Below, in pieces: positions 1-9,441 of a stretch of DNA of 64,000 nt. This DNA is from Bacillota bacterium (GTDB lineage Bacteria > Bacillota_A > Clostridia > Lachnospirales > Lachnospiraceae). Where the stretch lies: assembly GCA_023407175.1 (NCBI GenBank), contig JAEYMU010000031.1, forward strand, positions 62,001 to 126,000, given 5' to 3'. How positions within the stretch are numbered: the first letter of the stretch is position 1; every line of letters starts with the position of its first letter. Made by a program: the position numbers and the translations under genes. The notes under the pieces were generated by a model, which saw only the letters and a list, made by a program, of their open reading frames with translations, had not been told where the DNA came from and did not search any database.

Positions 1-7
1 AATCACC

Positions 8-382
8 TCACTTTTGATTTTTCTTTTGAATATCTTTTAGTTTTATTTCAGTTGCCCACTGCCCTGCCATTGTAAAAAATAGTGCCATTAACAATAATAC
101 GTTTGTATCTAGCGAATCCATTATATCCTTGATTAATTGGGTATCGGATAAATTGGGTACGATAACCGCAACACAGATTGCCAATGTATCCAATACAAAT
201 CTAAAAATTTGCTCAGCACTATTATCCTTTGCGAAAGTATCAATGGCAGATGAGATGCTAAAAACCAATGCCGAAAGGGTAAATGCAAAGTTTGTTACGT
301 TTGAAATCCCAACAAATCCAAGCATATATAGAAAAACCATAATTATTAAAACTATCATGATTGACAAACGATATTTATTCAT
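8..382 (-). CDS. Small four-helix membrane protein
   Basis: A 124-aa protein with about four predicted membrane segments (roughly residues 7-25, 29-47, 60-78 and 92-110) and a short charged, lysine-rich tail. The ATG is preceded by a GGGGTGATGGG ribosome site. It lies 23 bases after hsdR and is probably the last gene of the type I restriction operon seen here. I do not recognise a family. The location suggests defence cargo, for example a membrane effector, but nothing in the sequence proves that. Confidence 0.6.
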   Translation of the reverse strand: MNKYRLSIMIVLIIMVFLYMLGFVGISNVTNFAFTLSALVFSISSAIDTFAKDNSAEQIFRFVLDTLAICVAVIVPNLSDTQLIKDIMDSLDTNVLLLMALFFTMAGQWATEIKLKDIQKKNQK

Positions 383-405
383 CCCATCACCCCACTTTTG
401 CTATT

Positions 406-3400
406 TCAATTAAGCTCCATATTACTACTCATCAGCTCTGCCTGCTTAATCACAATATCAATAGCCCCCTGTGCTTGCTCCGGAGGATACTTATACTTTC
501 TAAGCAACCGCTTAACCATAGATCTCATAGCAGCTCTAGCAGATTCCTTCTTGTCCCAGTCAACGGTTCTATTCTTCCGTATCATATCCGTTAACTCATG
601 AGCCATATCAACAAGTACAGAGTCCTGCATCTCCTGTAATACCTTAGGATCGGCAACCAATGCATTGTAGAACGCATATTCCTCCACCGATAATCCTTTC
701 GTCTCACCTTCTGCATAGGAAGTCACCATCTCTTCCGATAGCTTTAGCAGCTCCTCAATAACTTCCGTACTTGTGATTAAACGATTATTATATTGCTTAA
801 GCAATGCTTTGATTTTCTTTGAAAATAGTTCCGCCTGTACCACACCTGTTCTTCCCATGACACGGATGTTATCCTCGAGAAGTTTTCTTAAAAGCTCAGC
901 GGCTATGTTCTTGTGTTTCATATTACGGATACTTTTCATATATTCATCTGAGAGAAGTGAAATCTCCGGATTCTTCTTTCCAGCTGCTGTGAATACATTA
1001 ATCACACCATCCTGTTGGATAGCCTGTTCCAGGATAGCTTCAATTCTAGAATTCACTTCATTGGCAGTCAGTCCTCTTCCGGTAGTGACTTTACACACTC
1101 CAGCTTTCACGCCTTTAAAATATTCGATTTCTTTTTTAATATCTTCTGATAATAAACTTCGGCATAAGATTTCCGCTTGACTCAATGCAGTTGCTTCTCG
1201 TATGAATATCTTCTTCTCTTCCTCTTCATGCCCTAGAATATAATTTACGCCCTTGAGCAAAATGTCTAGTCGCTCCTTATTGGATTCGCCAAAGAAATAG
1301 GTATAATCAAATCCATAGAAAAAGTCTCTCATTACTTCTAGCTTTTCAAGTGCGATCTGTAACGCTTTACTCAAATCAGGAACCTTATCTTTATCACGAT
1401 TTGTATATTGGTTCAAAGCGGTTTTCAGTTCTGCTGCCATTCCTATGTAATCAACGATAAGACCTGCTTCTTTATCTTTATATACTCGGTTGACCCTAGC
1501 AATTGCTTGCATTAAATTATGCCCCTTCATGGGTTTATCGATATACATCGTTGCCATCGATGGTACATCGAAACCGGTCAACCACATATCGACAACGATT
1601 GCTATCTTAAATTCGCTCTTCTCATCCTTAAACTCAATAGCAAGTTCTTTACGGTATTCTTTATTGCCTACAATATCATGCCATGACTCATCATCCTTGT
1701 TGCTTTCAGTCAAAACAACCTTGACCATCTTGTCCCAACCCGGTCGTTTCTGTAAAAGCACATTATACAGGTCAATTGCAATCTTTCGCGACATGCAGAC
1801 GATCATTGCTTTTCCAGTCAGTACATACTTTCGATCCTCATAGTGAGCTATGATGTCATTTGCTAGCATATCCAGTCTTTGTTTTGATCCAATAATGGTC
1901 TCAAATTTGGAAAGATCCTTCTTGGACTTCTCAATGATGATCTCTGAGGTTTCATCGCTCATCTTACCGTATTCCGTATCGATCTGCTTGAGAATGTCTT
2001 CATCTAGTTTTAGCTTTGCTGTACGATTTTCATAATAAATCGGAACCGTTGCTCCATCTTCAACTGCTTGAGTCATATCGTATACGTCAATATAATCTCC
2101 AAAAATCTCAACCGTAGATTTATCATCTTTATCGATCGGTGTACCTGTAAATCCTATAAATGTGGCATTGGGCAATGCATCACGCATATTCTTAGCATAG
2201 CCATACTTCCATTCACCAGTTTCACGGTTCATTTTAGCATCCAAGCCATACTGTGACCGATGTGCTTCATCTGCTATGAAGATAACATTTTTACGATCGG
2301 TCAATACTTCTGGACTCTCCTCAAACTTCTGAATGGTAGTGAACACAATTCCACCAGCATTAACGGTTAAAAGATCCTTCAGGTTTATTCTGTCCTGTGC
2401 CTGTTTGGGCTCTTGTCTTAAAAGAAGCTTAGAACATGCAGCAAATGTATTATATAGCTGGCTGTCCAGATCATTTCGATCAGTAAGGACAACAATAGTC
2501 GGATTACTGAACGCCGGATCACTTACAATTAATCCGGTATAAAACACCATAGAAAAGCTCTTTCCGCTTCCTTGCGTATGCCAAACAACACCAACCTTCT
2601 TATCATTCTTCTCCAGCGCCAGCTTTGTTCTTTCTACTGCTTTTCTTACTGCAAAATATTGATGATATCCTGCCACGATCTTGACGGTCTTGCCCTTTAC
2701 TTCTTGGTATACAATAAAGTTCCGGATAATATCTAATAGGCGTTCCCTTTTGAAGACTCCTTCCATTAGGACGCTAATCGGATTAAATTCCTTTGTAGGT
2801 GGTTCACCGTCTTTTGATTTCCAAGTCATATATCTGGTATAGTCTGCTGTTATAGTTCCCATGCTGGCATTTACACCATCTGATATTACATTGAAAGCAT
2901 TATAGTGAAAAAGCGAAGGAATATCCATCTGATAATTCTTCACTTGGTTATATGCATATTCCATCGTGGCATCCTCTGACACAGCACTTTTTAGTTCAAA
3001 AAGCACCATTGGAATACCATTAACAAAGATTACAATGTCCGGTCTCTTTGTCTTGAATTCCATTACAGTATACTGATTAATTACGTGAAAATCATTGTTT
3101 TTAGGGGTTAAAAAGTCGATCAATTTAACCTGAAACGTATGGTTTTCATGACCTTGACGATAGGGAACAGAGACCCCCTCTATCAGAAGCTTATGAAATG
3201 CTTGATTAATCTCAGCAAGTTTAACCAGCCCTATATTACGTATCTGCTTAAATGCTTCCTCTGCAATATCGACTGTGATTCCCGAATTAATACGGAATAT
3301 CGCTTCGTAGAAGTATTCCTCAATTATCACCTGATGGTAATCTCTTGTGATATTGGGTCCATATACATGGTGGTATCCTTTGGATGTGAATTCTTCTATA

Positions 3401-3435
3401 AGTGCAGTTTCAAAAGTTTCTTCTATAAATGGCAT
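406..3435 (-). CDS. hsdR: Type I restriction enzyme R subunit (HsdR)
   Basis: The 1009-aa motor and nuclease subunit of a type I restriction-modification complex. It translocates DNA with ATP and cleaves unmodified DNA away from the recognition site. The N-terminal PD-(D/E)xK nuclease shows D133 and the ELK motif at 147-149. The helicase domain has a Walker A (HTQGSGKS, 286-293) and a DEAH box (389-392), followed by SF2 motifs (FTGTPID, ARVNRVYKD). Length is normal for the family and the frame is intact. The ATG follows a GAGGGGGA ribosome site. It is separated from hsdM and hsdS by seven cargo genes but lies on the same strand and appears co-transcribed. Confidence 0.95.
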   Translation of the reverse strand: MPFIEETFETALIEEFTSKGYHHVYGPNITRDYHQVIIEEYFYEAIFRINSGITVDIAEEAFKQIRNIGLVKLAEINQAFHKLLIEGVSVPYRQGHENHTFQVKLIDFLTPKNNDFHVINQYTVMEFKTKRPDIVIFVNGIPMVLFELKSAVSEDATMEYAYNQVKNYQMDIPSLFHYNAFNVISDGVNASMGTITADYTRYMTWKSKDGEPPTKEFNPISVLMEGVFKRERLLDIIRNFIVYQEVKGKTVKIVAGYHQYFAVRKAVERTKLALEKNDKKVGVVWHTQGSGKSFSMVFYTGLIVSDPAFSNPTIVVLTDRNDLDSQLYNTFAACSKLLLRQEPKQAQDRINLKDLLTVNAGGIVFTTIQKFEESPEVLTDRKNVIFIADEAHRSQYGLDAKMNRETGEWKYGYAKNMRDALPNATFIGFTGTPIDKDDKSTVEIFGDYIDVYDMTQAVEDGATVPIYYENRTAKLKLDEDILKQIDTEYGKMSDETSEIIIEKSKKDLSKFETIIGSKQRLDMLANDIIAHYEDRKYVLTGKAMIVCMSRKIAIDLYNVLLQKRPGWDKMVKVVLTESNKDDESWHDIVGNKEYRKELAIEFKDEKSEFKIAIVVDMWLTGFDVPSMATMYIDKPMKGHNLMQAIARVNRVYKDKEAGLIVDYIGMAAELKTALNQYTNRDKDKVPDLSKALQIALEKLEVMRDFFYGFDYTYFFGESNKERLDILLKGVNYILGHEEEEKKIFIREATALSQAEILCRSLLSEDIKKEIEYFKGVKAGVCKVTTGRGLTANEVNSRIEAILEQAIQQDGVINVFTAAGKKNPEISLLSDEYMKSIRNMKHKNIAAELLRKLLEDNIRVMGRTGVVQAELFSKKIKALLKQYNNRLITSTEVIEELLKLSEEMVTSYAEGETKGLSVEEYAFYNALVADPKVLQEMQDSVLVDMAHELTDMIRKNRTVDWDKKESARAAMRSMVKRLLRKYKYPPEQAQGAIDIVIKQAELMSSNMELN

Positions 3436-3464
3436 ATGTTGTTCCCCCTCAATTTGCTCAGATC

Positions 3465-3845
3465 TCAGTCTATTATTAGTCCTCGTTTATACAACTCACA
3501 AACAACATACATCTGACCATTATGCTTTTTCGTACCGTTTATAATCTGTTCCCATAACTCATCCGGTCTTTCAGCAAGAATCCTATTATCTCCGATTAAT
3601 TCAACTGCTTTTATAGCATATTCTTTGTTCTTCTTAGATCTTGTGTAGTCTCCATGGGCTATCCCCTTTATATATCCTTCTTCGCATAATCCTAAAAAAG
3701 TTCCTTTAGGACAGCTCTTAGATGCCGATGCCGAGCCAGCTCCAAACGCAAGATCAGCATATTTATTCCATGAATCAATTGGATTAACATTTGCCTTAAG
3801 GGCGTCATTTACAACATTAATGGCAATATGAGCGTATGTATTCAT
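3465..3845 (-). CDS. Small conserved protein, possibly DUF6979-like
   Basis: About 126 aa. I prefer the ATG at 3845 (starting MNTYAH) because a GAGGG ribosome site sits five bases upstream; an in-frame GTG at 3857 is possible. The protein has a glycine-alanine-serine stretch followed by a CPKGTFLGLCEEG segment and a TRSKKNKEYA segment. This pattern reminds me of the DUF6979 family, but that is recollection, not a search. No membrane segment is seen. It lies between an unknown 184-aa gene and hsdR with short gaps, so it is probably co-transcribed restriction-island cargo. Confidence 0.6.
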   Translation of the reverse strand: MNTYAHIAINVVNDALKANVNPIDSWNKYADLAFGAGSASASKSCPKGTFLGLCEEGYIKGIAHGDYTRSKKNKEYAIKAVELIGDNRILAERPDELWEQIINGTKKHNGQMYVVCELYKRGLIID

Positions 3846-3868
3846 GTATTCCCTCACCTTCTTTTATG

Positions 3869-4423
3869 TTAGTGAACGATTTCGTGTATAGATTGGTTTT
3901 TATGCGTTCGAAACGTATTTGCATCCATTAACTGCCATGTTTCATCTTTTTGTGTAATTCTACACATGATATCGTATACTTTATTTTTCTTTCCGAAAGC
4001 AATACATCCTTCAATGCAAAATTCCGTACAATTCTTTATTGCTTTTATCTCTTCCTCACTTCTAAAATAATATTGAATCCCCACAGCGACCTTATTACTT
4101 TTATTTATTTTAGAATAACACTTCTCATGGGGATTACCATTCAGTTTATTTATTGTTCCTAAGTCAGTTCGTATCGAGAAGCAAGCAGCATAAAATTCAA
4201 AATACGACTCCTTAAAATTATTCTCAAGGCAAATTTCTACTCTCATAAACGATAACCCATAATCATTATTATTTAAGGGTGAGAAGCTAAGCTCTTCCAG
4301 TTCGGAATATACTTCGCTTTTCCTTGAAATAGTAGCATTTACTCCAGTTATTACCACAGAATCATTCTTAACATCCTTGCCGGGAAGGTCAAGATTAAAA
4401 AGTGTAAAGTTATTATCTAACAA
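3869..4423 (-). CDS. Hypothetical soluble protein
   Basis: A 184-aa protein starting at a TTG with a strong GAGGAGGG site just upstream. No family recognised. It is acidic to neutral and has no membrane segment or signal peptide. Several cysteines (for example FCIEGC) and a predicted beta-rich N-terminal half are visible. It begins 17 bases after the stop of the GIY-YIG gene and ends 11 bases before the next start, so it is tightly packed in the restriction operon. Confidence 0.6.
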   Translation of the reverse strand: MLDNNFTLFNLDLPGKDVKNDSVVITGVNATISRKSEVYSELEELSFSPLNNNDYGLSFMRVEICLENNFKESYFEFYAACFSIRTDLGTINKLNGNPHEKCYSKINKSNKVAVGIQYYFRSEEEIKAIKNCTEFCIEGCIAFGKKNKVYDIMCRITQKDETWQLMDANTFRTHKNQSIHEIVH

Positions 4424-4440
4424 TGCTAACCCTCCTCGTA

Positions 4441-5286
4441 CTAATTGTCATTCATTCCGAATTCCTTAGTCATCAATTTTCTCTTATATAATGACTCCAT
4501 CTTAATAATCTCTTCATCGGTCAAATTCTTAGGCAGAATCTGAAGAATCGAAAATTGAAATTCTTTGTACCTTTCTGGATAAGCACATACCGCTTCTTTC
4601 ATAAGCTTATTGTTACCATGACCGGTTGCTACATAAATTGCCAATCTACCTAAGAGTCCATCTTTACCATAAGCAGTTCCAACATACTGCTTTCCATTTT
4701 TCCTATCAACAATCAGATAAACTGCATTGACCGAAGAAAGAGCGGTATGCCACTCAGAGTATGTAATAGTATCATCAAGAATTTCTCTCAACTCATCATA
4801 AGTCAAAACAAGATTCTCAAATCCGTTGAAAACCATCTTGGGATTAGCTTGAATCGCGACGACTGATTTTTCATTCGTTCCTCTTTGTGCCCATGTTCTG
4901 GTTCCTTTTCCCCAGTCGATTAAAAGCCTATCCTTTAAATCACTTAGCACCTCAACCTCTTCAAGCTCAAAGCATTCCCCTTCACCTTTATACCATTCAG
5001 GGTGTAGGAAATTCATCGGCATATTTTCAATAGTATCCGGTTTTGATCCTAATATCTTATAGCAAGCAAAAAATCTGCAATGAGTTCCTTTATCGCTTAT
5101 GAAAACGATCCAGTACTTGAATCCATCAGAAAAACCCTTCTTTTGCTGTTGGGTATATTCCTTTGTCATCCCTTTATTATAACAATCTCTAAATCCGTCA
5201 TCACTTAGTGCATGACGGATTAGTTTGACCTCATGAGGGTCAATTCCATTTCTAAGTAATATATCTGTTAAATATAACAAAGACAC
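4441..5286 (-). CDS. GIY-YIG nuclease-domain protein
   Basis: 281 aa. The C-terminal third is a GIY-YIG-type domain: VYLIV (189-193) and YVGTAYG (201-207) form the paired GIY/YIG strands, R214 is the expected catalytic arginine, and E264 in MESLYKRKL is the metal-binding glutamate. This family cleaves DNA in restriction, repair and homing enzymes. The N-terminal 180 residues (with FKYWIVFISDKG) form an unassigned domain that may sense or bind substrate. The start is GTG with a GAGAGGTG site. It sits between hsdS and hsdR, so it is a plausible accessory nuclease or second restriction activity. Confidence 0.8.
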   Translation of the reverse strand: MSLLYLTDILLRNGIDPHEVKLIRHALSDDGFRDCYNKGMTKEYTQQQKKGFSDGFKYWIVFISDKGTHCRFFACYKILGSKPDTIENMPMNFLHPEWYKGEGECFELEEVEVLSDLKDRLLIDWGKGTRTWAQRGTNEKSVVAIQANPKMVFNGFENLVLTYDELREILDDTITYSEWHTALSSVNAVYLIVDRKNGKQYVGTAYGKDGLLGRLAIYVATGHGNNKLMKEAVCAYPERYKEFQFSILQILPKNLTDEEIIKMESLYKRKLMTKEFGMNDN

Positions 5287-5326
5287 TAGATCACCTCTCT
5301 ATGCTTTTAAATGCCAATTTTGCATA

Positions 5327-5833
5327 TTAATTTTTGTTTTTAGGAATCCAGATTATACTATCTATCCGTTCTTTTCTTACCTGCCCAGCTGCACCAATGG
5401 ATCTATCATGTCGATACATTTCTTCCAATAATTCATATGTTTCATCAGTACTTAAACCAATTTGCTCAGAAACCGCTTTTGTATTCACAAATAAACCTAT
5501 GTCAATAATTTTTTGTGCTTTTAATTTAATCTTATTTCTCTTTATCTCCTCATTATCTTCACTCGGCAATTCTACTTGATTTAGTTTTTCTTTTATTTTA
5601 TTTATTTCTTCATATAATAATAGATTTGAATCTCCTATTTCCTTTTTATTATTTTCCAATTTTTTCTGTATAAAAACAATTGCCACAGGTACAAATATAC
5701 CTATAACCGCTGAAGCCCACTGACCCATAGCACCTATCGCACCCCAGTCATTTTCAAGTTGTGAGTCGTATGTAATACGAAATCCGTATAAATACAATAT
5801 TAACAATATAATGCCCTCAAAAAAATTATCCAA
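5327..5833 (-). CDS. Membrane-anchored coiled-coil protein with winged-helix-like tail
   Basis: 168 aa with two N-terminal hydrophobic segments (about residues 6-18 and 37-56), then a lysine/glutamate-rich coiled coil (57-105). The C-terminal part (about 110-165) resembles a small helix-turn-helix: AVSEQIGLSTDETYELLEEM. The start is an in-frame TTG without a clear ribosome site. The region immediately upstream is a decayed hsdS fragment, so the 5' end of this gene may also be affected. The layout (membrane anchor plus sensing tail) would fit an effector or immunity protein; that is inference. Confidence 0.5.
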   Translation of the reverse strand: MDNFFEGIILLILYLYGFRITYDSQLENDWGAIGAMGQWASAVIGIFVPVAIVFIQKKLENNKKEIGDSNLLLYEEINKIKEKLNQVELPSEDNEEIKRNKIKLKAQKIIDIGLFVNTKAVSEQIGLSTDETYELLEEMYRHDRSIGAAGQVRKERIDSIIWIPKNKN

Positions 5834-5887
5834 AAACTGATACTTTTCAATAATCTTTTAATCACACTCAAATTCCCTCCCTCGCCA

Positions 5888-6060
5888 TCAGCGTTAACAT
5901 CCAGTTTATTGGATATCTCCCGCCAATCTCTGTTCTATCTTGATAAAAACACTCCGTTACCAATTTCGTTATAACTACTTCCATCTGGCTACTGCCCCAT
6001 TATTACGTCAGCTATATCTGATAATTTAGACTTATCTAATTCCTTGTCATTTATAGACAT
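5888..6060 (-). pseudogene. Decayed hsdS fragment (target recognition domain)
   Basis: Reading the minus strand from the ATG at 6060 gives KSKLSDIADVIMGQ, a stop (TAG at 5991-5989), then PDGSSYNEIGNGV. After a one-base frame change it continues FYQDRTEIGGRYP. This matches the typical start of a type I specificity-subunit target recognition domain (consensus like IADVIMGQSP.G.SYNE.G.G..FYQGR.DFG.R.P). One stop and one frameshift within about 100 bases show it is dead. The fragment differs from both recognition domains of the intact hsdS at 7537. The rest of the 5834-6150 gap contains nothing I recognise. Confidence 0.8.
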
Positions 6061-6150
6061 TTTACAGAATATTGTTTTTGACAAATCTTCAAAATTATCA
6101 TTCGCTTCCCACACTACCAAAATAAAATTTATCGTAATAAGCATTAAGAG

Positions 6151-6885
6151 TTATACCAACCTCTGTTTAATATATTCAACTTTTTCTTTAAAGTAATCTT
6201 CTATATCTTCTTCTGTCTTCCCATTCATACTTTTATAATTTGCTTCGATACTTTTATTATTACAGAAAAAAATTGCCCTTTTCTCCCAAAAAACAATTGC
6301 TAATTGTATATATTCAAACACTCTTTTGCATGAATCAACGGACTTACTTCCTGATTCTATTAATACATTAACAAATTGAGTATCATATAATTGGTATATA
6401 GCTTTACAAAATTGTTGTATTCCATTTGAAAATGAATCTAAATAATAATCCATTATAGCTCTATTTCCGTATGCCATATTAGGTGAACTACCGTTGTCTT
6501 TTATCAATGTTTTATATCCATAGAAATACATAGACATTGCCCATATGAATGCATCAAAACGATCATTACCAATAGCCTGCTTTGTATTATTTAGACCTCC
6601 TGTTTGAGGCAAAACACTTATATTAACGGGCGTATGTTGATAACTATTACATCTATTAATCAATTCATTTATTTGTTTCTTAACCTCTTCATTGACTGTA
6701 TCAACATATTTAACAATTTCTTTAAGATACTTAACTTTCTTATCGTTAAAATTGAAACAAATATCACCATTCACTGGGATCGATTTTTCCCCAAATTGAA
6801 ATATTCTTTCCGAATTCATATCCGGATATATTAAACGATAAAAATTCCACGCCTCTGGACGGCTATCATAATGTATCTTTTCCAT
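6151..6885 (-). CDS. Partner gene of the ADP-ribosyltransferase-like gene (unknown)
   Basis: 244 aa, soluble, mostly helical, without membrane segments. It contains a conserved-looking RFDAFIWAMSMYF segment near the middle and a lysine-rich C-terminus. I recall this type as a domain of unknown function (possibly DUF6994), without certainty. It starts 29 bases after the stop of the 195-aa gene, with a GAGGATA ribosome site. The tight pairing after a probable toxin-like enzyme suggests an antitoxin or regulator, by analogy with two-gene toxin-antitoxin modules. Confidence 0.55.
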   Translation of the reverse strand: MEKIHYDSRPEAWNFYRLIYPDMNSERIFQFGEKSIPVNGDICFNFNDKKVKYLKEIVKYVDTVNEEVKKQINELINRCNSYQHTPVNISVLPQTGGLNNTKQAIGNDRFDAFIWAMSMYFYGYKTLIKDNGSSPNMAYGNRAIMDYYLDSFSNGIQQFCKAIYQLYDTQFVNVLIESGSKSVDSCKRVFEYIQLAIVFWEKRAIFFCNNKSIEANYKSMNGKTEEDIEDYFKEKVEYIKQRLV

Positions 6886-6914
6886 ATTATCCTCATTAAA
6901 ATTTATTGCACTAA

Positions 6915-7502
6915 CTACTCTCTTTGTTTTTTCATTTCAACAAATTCATTTATCGTCATACGATATTCTGTAACACATTCTTTATACATTGGAAAAATTA
7001 TTTCCTGTTCCCCCTGGGTAAACTTCTCCAAACAATTATATTTTTCTCTAAAACAATTAATATCAAATGCAAAATGTTTTTTGGTATCAGCTTCTAGAAT
7101 AATGTATTTAGTATTACGGCTCAACTTATGTAATGCGTCAAATGAGTAATCTGTTGTCCAATGTGAAATCATTCCATGATATTCTACATTGGGAAGGCGG
7201 CATGAATATCCACTCTTATTTTTATCATCCTCCACAATTCGAGAATGCATTACTCTATATATTTTACCTTGATATTTCCATGCATTCACAAATTCCATAT
7301 CTAAAGCATCAGGACATTCTTTTTGGAATTGTTCCGTTTGCTTTAATAGTAATCCTATTATTCCATCATAAAATTTTAAAATATCTTTATCATATCCATT
7401 GGTTTGACTTAACGGAATTTCAGTCCAACCTTTCAAGCAACTTATCAAAAAGTATATCCAATCATCATCTGATAAGCAAACACTAGGCATATCAAATATC
7501 AT
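6915..7502 (-). CDS. Probable ADP-ribosyltransferase-fold protein
   Basis: 195 aa. The C-terminal half carries the ordered signature of arginine-type ADP-ribosyltransferases: an arginine on the first strand (KIYRVMHSR, about 85-93), a serine/threonine motif (GMISHWTTDYSF), a strand (YIILEAD), and a final ExE motif in GEQEIIFP, close to the family's E.EVLFP pattern. Such enzymes transfer ADP-ribose from NAD to a target and serve as toxins or abortive-infection effectors. The ATG has an AAGGGTGAG ribosome site. It lies just after hsdS and before an unknown partner. The assignment rests on motif reading only. Confidence 0.6.
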   Translation of the reverse strand: MIFDMPSVCLSDDDWIYFLISCLKGWTEIPLSQTNGYDKDILKFYDGIIGLLLKQTEQFQKECPDALDMEFVNAWKYQGKIYRVMHSRIVEDDKNKSGYSCRLPNVEYHGMISHWTTDYSFDALHKLSRNTKYIILEADTKKHFAFDINCFREKYNCLEKFTQGEQEIIFPMYKECVTEYRMTINEFVEMKKQRE

Positions 7503-7536
7503 TTTCTCACCCTTTATTAAAATTTATCGTACTAGG

Positions 7537-8712
7537 CTATGCATCTAAATCTGTTACATCAAGTTCGCCTGACATTAGTTTTGGAAGTAATGAGTCACGG
7601 ATAGATTCTAACTGTTCGTTCTCAGCATTTACTTCCTCTATTTTGTCTAATAGCACTTTCGATAACTGAGTAAACTTACTCATCCATTCTTTATTGGGAA
7701 CATAAAGTTCTTTCTTTAGCAACACTCCACGATCTATTCCCTGCCCTTCTCTTGATGCAAGTCGAATAATCTCTCTAAAGTAATCAGTCCTCAGCTTAAT
7801 ATAATATTCCAAATACAATGGCTTGATCTTACTATCAATAGCATAAACTGTATAAGCAGAGCTTACACCAGCAATTTCATCGTTCAAAATGCCCCAATTC
7901 AAGATTTCACGACTCATTCCAAAAACAAGATTCGTTTTTCTAACTACTTTAAATGTTGAACCAGCTTTGGACAGGTTTTTTTTGAATTTCTCATCACGAG
8001 GATAAATGCCAGTATCGGTCACTGCATACATTGGTATTGAATCATCATTGCTCTTTTCATTCCTCAGTGTAATAAAATCTTCGAATCTAAGTACCTCCCA
8101 TTCTGATGGTATTTCACCTCCAAATGGATCAAAATCAATAAACCAAGATTTAAATGTTGAAATCATCTGTTCCGACAAATTCCTATTTATCGCTTCATTA
8201 ACTTGTAGTTTATCGGTAATATTATTAGCAAATTCTATTATTTTCTTTCGAGTTTGCTTATCGGGGTACGCAACATCTAAATCAGCAAGGAACTTCGTAT
8301 CAAATTTACCCGCTCCAATTCCAGTTACATCCAGTTTAGCTTGTAAGAAGTCACTATTGGCTTTTATCCAGTAGTATATAAATTCATTCTCAATTTCTGA
8401 ACATGAATTTATACATTTTACATCCTGGTTGTAGGCAACAGGAGACTCTACATAACAAATAGGAATTCCATTAAACAATCCACTTCCACGAACAAGTAAA
8501 AGCAAACTCCCCTCATTTGCTAATTTACTCCCATTTGCAAGTCCCTCTTCACTAATAAATAGGCCCGAAGTACTTATCCTATCGCTTTTCATTGTTTTAG
8601 CACTTATCCAAGGAATACTTCCATTCCAATAGGCATCATTTTGTTTACTTGGCGTTCCCCCTGAACTAAAAGTAACTAATTTGCCTAATTTTTCTATTTT
8701 CCATTCTTTCAT
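7537..8712 (-). CDS. hsdS: Type I restriction enzyme specificity subunit (HsdS)
   Basis: 391 aa from the ATG at 8712 (AGGTGG site upstream); an upstream in-frame start at 8739 is less likely. Two target recognition domains read the split DNA site. The first opens with EKLGKLVTFSSGGTPSK, the second with FEDFITLRNEK. Each is followed by a conserved helical spacer (NRNLSEQMISTFKSWF in the middle, QLESIRDSLLPKLMSGEL at the end) that sets the distance between half-sites and binds HsdM. The frame is intact and length is normal. Unusually, hsdS is separated from hsdM by a YdjM-like gene. Confidence 0.93.
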   Translation of the reverse strand: MKEWKIEKLGKLVTFSSGGTPSKQNDAYWNGSIPWISAKTMKSDRISTSGLFISEEGLANGSKLANEGSLLLLVRGSGLFNGIPICYVESPVAYNQDVKCINSCSEIENEFIYYWIKANSDFLQAKLDVTGIGAGKFDTKFLADLDVAYPDKQTRKKIIEFANNITDKLQVNEAINRNLSEQMISTFKSWFIDFDPFGGEIPSEWEVLRFEDFITLRNEKSNDDSIPMYAVTDTGIYPRDEKFKKNLSKAGSTFKVVRKTNLVFGMSREILNWGILNDEIAGVSSAYTVYAIDSKIKPLYLEYYIKLRTDYFREIIRLASREGQGIDRGVLLKKELYVPNKEWMSKFTQLSKVLLDKIEEVNAENEQLESIRDSLLPKLMSGELDVTDLDA

Positions 8713-8799
8713 CAAACCACCTACCCAAAGTATTTTCAAATGTGTTCATATTGTCAATAAATGTTTTTATAACAAATAAGTTAATTTGATAAATCACAA

Positions 8800-9402
8800 T
8801 TAGAACACATGCAGTACCAATGCATTAATTATAAATACTACTGACAAGATCAATCCACTATACATAAAAACCGTATTTGCTGTTTTTCCAGCATAACATA
8901 ATTTGAAACAAATTCTTTTTCCTTTTGGATATAACAAAGGAACTTTTTTCTTGTTTAATAAGTCTAATGACAGATGCGAAAAGTATCCCACAAAATATGC
9001 CAAAGCAATTATAGGACAGATAAAATATATCGCAAGCGAAAACAACAACAGGGCAATTAATGAATGAGTAAATGTTCTATGATCTGATATGAACCCAGAT
9101 ATTAAAAGTATCATATACGCAACTACACCTATACCAATTAAAACTGTATTGCGTCCCATCATATACTGACAGATTCCTAAATTCAAAAAATAATCTAGTA
9201 ATAAGGAAATACCGCTAATACTTAAAGCGAGAAGTTGTCCAATAAGTGCATCGTGTTTATAGTCATTATCTAAAATATCTATATCAGCAGCTACACCTCC
9301 AATTGCACCTCCAACAGCTATTATACATTCTTTAAAATTAGTAGGGCTCATCACTATCAATGAAGTTGCAATACCAATAGTCAAATGTGTTTTCCCCATC
9401 AT
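8800..9402 (-). CDS. YdjM-like membrane-bound metal-dependent hydrolase
   Basis: 200 aa with several membrane helices. It starts MGKTHLTIG, has an acidic DIDILDND cluster after a glycine-rich helix, an HRTFTHS motif, and a later FSHLSLDLL segment. These histidines and aspartates are the hallmark of the YdjM/DUF457 inner-membrane hydrolase family, whose substrate is uncertain. The ATG follows GAGGAGAG. It sits between hsdM and hsdS, where no such gene is normally found, so it is likely an inserted cargo gene. Confidence 0.8.
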   Translation of the reverse strand: MMGKTHLTIGIATSLIVMSPTNFKECIIAVGGAIGGVAADIDILDNDYKHDALIGQLLALSISGISLLLDYFLNLGICQYMMGRNTVLIGIGVVAYMILLISGFISDHRTFTHSLIALLLFSLAIYFICPIIALAYFVGYFSHLSLDLLNKKKVPLLYPKGKRICFKLCYAGKTANTVFMYSGLILSVVFIINALVLHVF

Positions 9403-9441
9403 AGTTTTCTCTCTCCTCAGCCCGATAAATCACAATTTATC

